A stretch of DNA of 64,000 bases, taken from Gnetum montanum. Its lineage: Eukaryota; Streptophyta; Gnetopsida; Gnetales; Gnetaceae. The stretch's first letter is position 1, and every line of letters starts with the position of its first letter. The DNA lies in assembly GCA_015680685.1 (NCBI GenBank), contig MNCI01015542.1:379792-443791 (forward strand), written 5' to 3'. The notes beneath the pieces were generated by a model that did no database searches, was not told the DNA's origin, and saw only the letters and a list, made by a program, of their open reading frames with translations. Shown one piece after another: positions 61,640-64,000 of the stretch. The position numbers were made by a program, and so were the translations under genes.

Positions 61640-64000
61640 CCAAGATAACCTTTTGTGGATTAGCTAGATGGTAAATGTGCATGGTGCCTAAGAGGTATGT
61701 TGCCTAGACAATATAGGGTCCTTCCCATAAGGTTTGAAACTTAAGCTTTAGTGGCACATGACTAGGATTGTAATAGAGAACTTTATTGCTCGATTGGATT
61801 GATATTTGTTTTATTATAGCTTCATGACTATATTTGGAGTATTTCTTGTGAACCTTATTGCTTATCAATGCTGAAAGTTGGTTTTCATCCAAGAGGTTAA
61901 GGTTCATGAGACGTTCCTTTTGGGCTAAGACTAGGTCTAGGTTAAGTACACTAGTAGTAGCTAACGTTTTGAGCTTTTCTTGAATTGGTAGGGTCATAAG
62001 TTTTCCATAGACTAGTTGATAGGGTGAGCACCAATAGGGAATTACCATGTGGACCTATATGCCTATAGAGCATTGTTCAACTTAGTGCTCCAATCCTTTC
62101 AAAATCAACTAATGGTTCAAGTTAATATTCTCATGAGTTCCCTATTGGTTGCTTCTACTTGGCCATTAGCTTGGGGGTGATATGGTATTGTTCATTTATA
62201 ATTAATCTTAAGGTGTTGCATTAGATTCTTGAATGTAGCTTCCATGAAATGGGTTCTGTTATCATATATCAATATTCTAGGTACTCTAAACTGATTCACC
62301 ACATGTTCTTGGAAAAATTTGGCAACTATTCTGGTTGTACAATCTCTAACTGCAACTACTTCTGCCCACTTGGTGTAATAATCCATAGTAACTATGATGT
62401 AAGATTTCCTATTGGACATTGGTGTGATGGACCCCATGAAAACAATCCCCCAGATATCAAATGGCTCCAATGACTGTATCCATTATTGTGGACCTTTCTT
62501 TCTAGCAGTTACTCCTCTATCACATTGACATATTTCACAAGATTGGATGAATTGATGTGCATTCCTAAATATGGTAGGCCAAAAGTAGACTACCATCATT
62601 AGCTTCAGTGCTATTTTGCGCCCTGTGTAGTGACCACCACATGGTCCCTCATGCGCATCTTATAGAGTTCTTTGTTAATTCTCTTCTGGAATGCACCATC
62701 TTACTAGTTCATCAACACATATCTTGTAAAGATTCCCATTAATTTCCATATACTATTTAACTCAATGGAAGAATTGTTCCTTTTGTTTCTTGTTCCACTC
62801 AACATGAAGCTCTTGTGTAGTGAGGTAAGTCCTAAAATCAGTAATCCATGACCTTCCTATTAAGTTAATAGCCATAGTTATTCTTGTAAAAAAACCTTTC
62901 ATCAAAAAGTTAGTTTGATAATGGTTCATCATGTTCTTGCAATTCCCATCTTAGTCTTGGCAAATGATCAGCTACAACATTTTCAATTTCCTTCTTGTCA
63001 AACTCTTATAATATCACACGCCATCGTATCACCCTTGAAATGACTACTGGTTTATTCATTAGAAATTTGATGGCACTATGACCCATGTAGACATAAATAG
63101 GATGCCTAAGCACATAATGTTTGAACTTTTCAAGTGCATACACCACATCCATATGCTCCTTTTTTGTAGTGGTGTAATTAAGTTATGATCCAAAGATGCT
63201 TTGATTGGCATAGTGTATGTAATATGGTCTTTTTTTTATCATCAAGCTGAGTGAGTAATATTCCTAGTGCATAGTTTGAAACATTTGTCCTAATATGAAA
63301 GGGCTTGGACCAATTCAAAGCTTCAAGGATTGGTGTTTTAATTAGCTTCTATTTTAATGTCTCAAATGCTTTCTTATACTATTCTATCCATTGTAATAGT
63401 GCATCTTTCTTTGTAAGTTCTACTAGTAGCTTTTCTATATTTGAAAACTTCTCAATAAACCTTCTGTAATATCTTGTATGACCAAGACATGATCTAACAT
63501 CCTTAATAGTTTGTGGCCACTAGGTGATGTTTTGAATGACTTTTATCTTATCAAGATCTATCTCTATTCCTTTTCAAGATATTTTATGTCCTAGAAAAAT
63601 ATCATCTTGGACCATTAAGTGGCTTTTCTACCAATTGACCTTTAAATTAGTGTCAACACATATTTTCAATACTCTAATCGATCCAAGGCTTATTTGAAGT
63701 CTAGGCCTTATGTGGAAAACTCATTCATGAATACTTCCATCCCATTACCTATCTATTTTTGGAAAATACTCAATACAAGTCTTAGAAGGTAATGCGTGCA
63801 TTACACAACCCAAAGGGCATTTGCTTGTAGGCAAACATTTCCCATGGATTGGTGAATTTAGTCTTCTCTTGATCTTCTATTGCAATGCAGATTTGGTTAT
63901 ACCCACTATACCCGTTGAGGAAACCATAGTACTGATGTCCTAAAATAGTATTGAAGACTTGGTCAACAAATGGTAAAGGAAAGTGGTCCTTGAATATTGC
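61640..64000 (-). pseudogene. Ty3 reverse transcriptase, RNase H and integrase, broken and partial
   Basis: From the right edge inward the minus strand reads KDHFPLPFVDQVFNTILGHQ, YYGFLNGYSGYNQI and MPFGLCNARITF, the middle of a Ty3 reverse transcriptase. RNase H follows (VYALEKFKHYVLRHPIYVY, near 63150-63080, and ENVVADHLPRL near 62975). Integrase has a CEICQCDRG zinc region near 62525, FDIWGIVFMGSI, VTMDYYTKWAEVVAV with the first Asp, and IYDNRTHF near 62260, where the usual SDNGTHF is altered. HPQANGQVEATN with the catalytic Glu lies near 62170. A partial C-terminal domain ends near 61704 (LWEGPYIV). These enzymes would copy and insert element DNA, possibly also for A, B and C. The N-terminal half lies outside the window. 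Confidence 0.82.

Larger units (their letters stand above)
55467..64000 (-). mobile_element. Element E/F: pol-bearing Ty3 element, 5' part outside window
   Basis: Read on the minus strand the order is reverse transcriptase, RNase H, integrase (64000-61640), a spacer with blocks shared with A-C (61520-59717), an extra ORF (59340-56570), a polypurine tract and a 3' LTR (56345-55467). I treat this as one element because spacer blocks and polypurine-like motifs are collinear with element B, and because another copy of the extra ORF at 7930-9161 also precedes a TGATGAG-family LTR. Two adjoining partial elements remain possible. Many stops show that it is inactive. Confidence 0.65.

Noticed and set aside
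1-64000. CRISPR array or bacterial defence system
   Set aside because: No regular repeat-spacer pattern and no bacterial-type genes; repeats here are LTRs, tandem duplications and microsatellites.

Overview
This is AT-rich nuclear DNA of a land plant with a retrotransposon-dense genome. The evidence is one spliced TANGLED1-type gene, a C-terminal fragment of an RBR-type ubiquitin ligase, and plant-type Ty1/copia, Ty3/gypsy and LINE elements. The gene density and the decayed, nested elements fit a large genome such as a gymnosperm or a large angiosperm, but the sequence does not fix the lineage. There are no bacterial-style operons or CRISPR arrays. Most open frames are chance frames or pieces of decayed elements.

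Layout. 1-1474: truncated, frameshifted duplicate of the TANGLED1-like last exon (minus). 1475-~7900: decayed Ty1/copia element (plus), split by a solo LTR with target-site duplication (TSD) ACCAT. 7930-17783: 3' tail and LTR of a Ty3 element; the LTR is split by a complete 6.8-kb Ty3-type element (9352-16195, minus, TSD AATAG) and by a solo LTR (16750-17600). 18885-20030: tandem duplication. 20158-20453: RBR ligase exon. 20960-39900: L1-type LINE (minus), split inside its reverse transcriptase by element A (22924-36990, plus, TSD CTACC), which is itself split by element B (28450-35489, minus, TSD AACAT). 42831-45038: the TANGLED1-like gene (minus, four exons, 399 aa). 46826-54730: element C (plus, TSD ATTAG), with a solo LTR in its 5' LTR (TSD TCTAT). 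54736-55466: fragment of an RTE-type LINE. 55467-64000: a pol-bearing Ty3 element (E/F, minus) running off the right edge.

The main theme is one LTR family, recognised by 7-bp inverted ends TGATGAG/CTCATCA, with eleven LTRs here. Elements A and B are 7.0-kb copies that encode Gag and protease but no reverse transcriptase or integrase. C encodes Gag only. E/F carries reverse transcriptase, RNase H and integrase, plus an extra 3' ORF with a coiled coil. All four share a noncoding spacer and a recurrent AGTCATGGGGG-like motif, collinear between elements. I infer that E/F-type elements mobilise A, B and C in trans. The module boundaries marked by repeated polypurine-like motifs, and the post-integrase coiled-coil ORF present in two copies, are the least familiar parts of the window.

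Assembly caveats: a perfect 113-bp direct repeat around a single N at 13128 and a 13-N gap at 53407-53419 are probably assembly joints.
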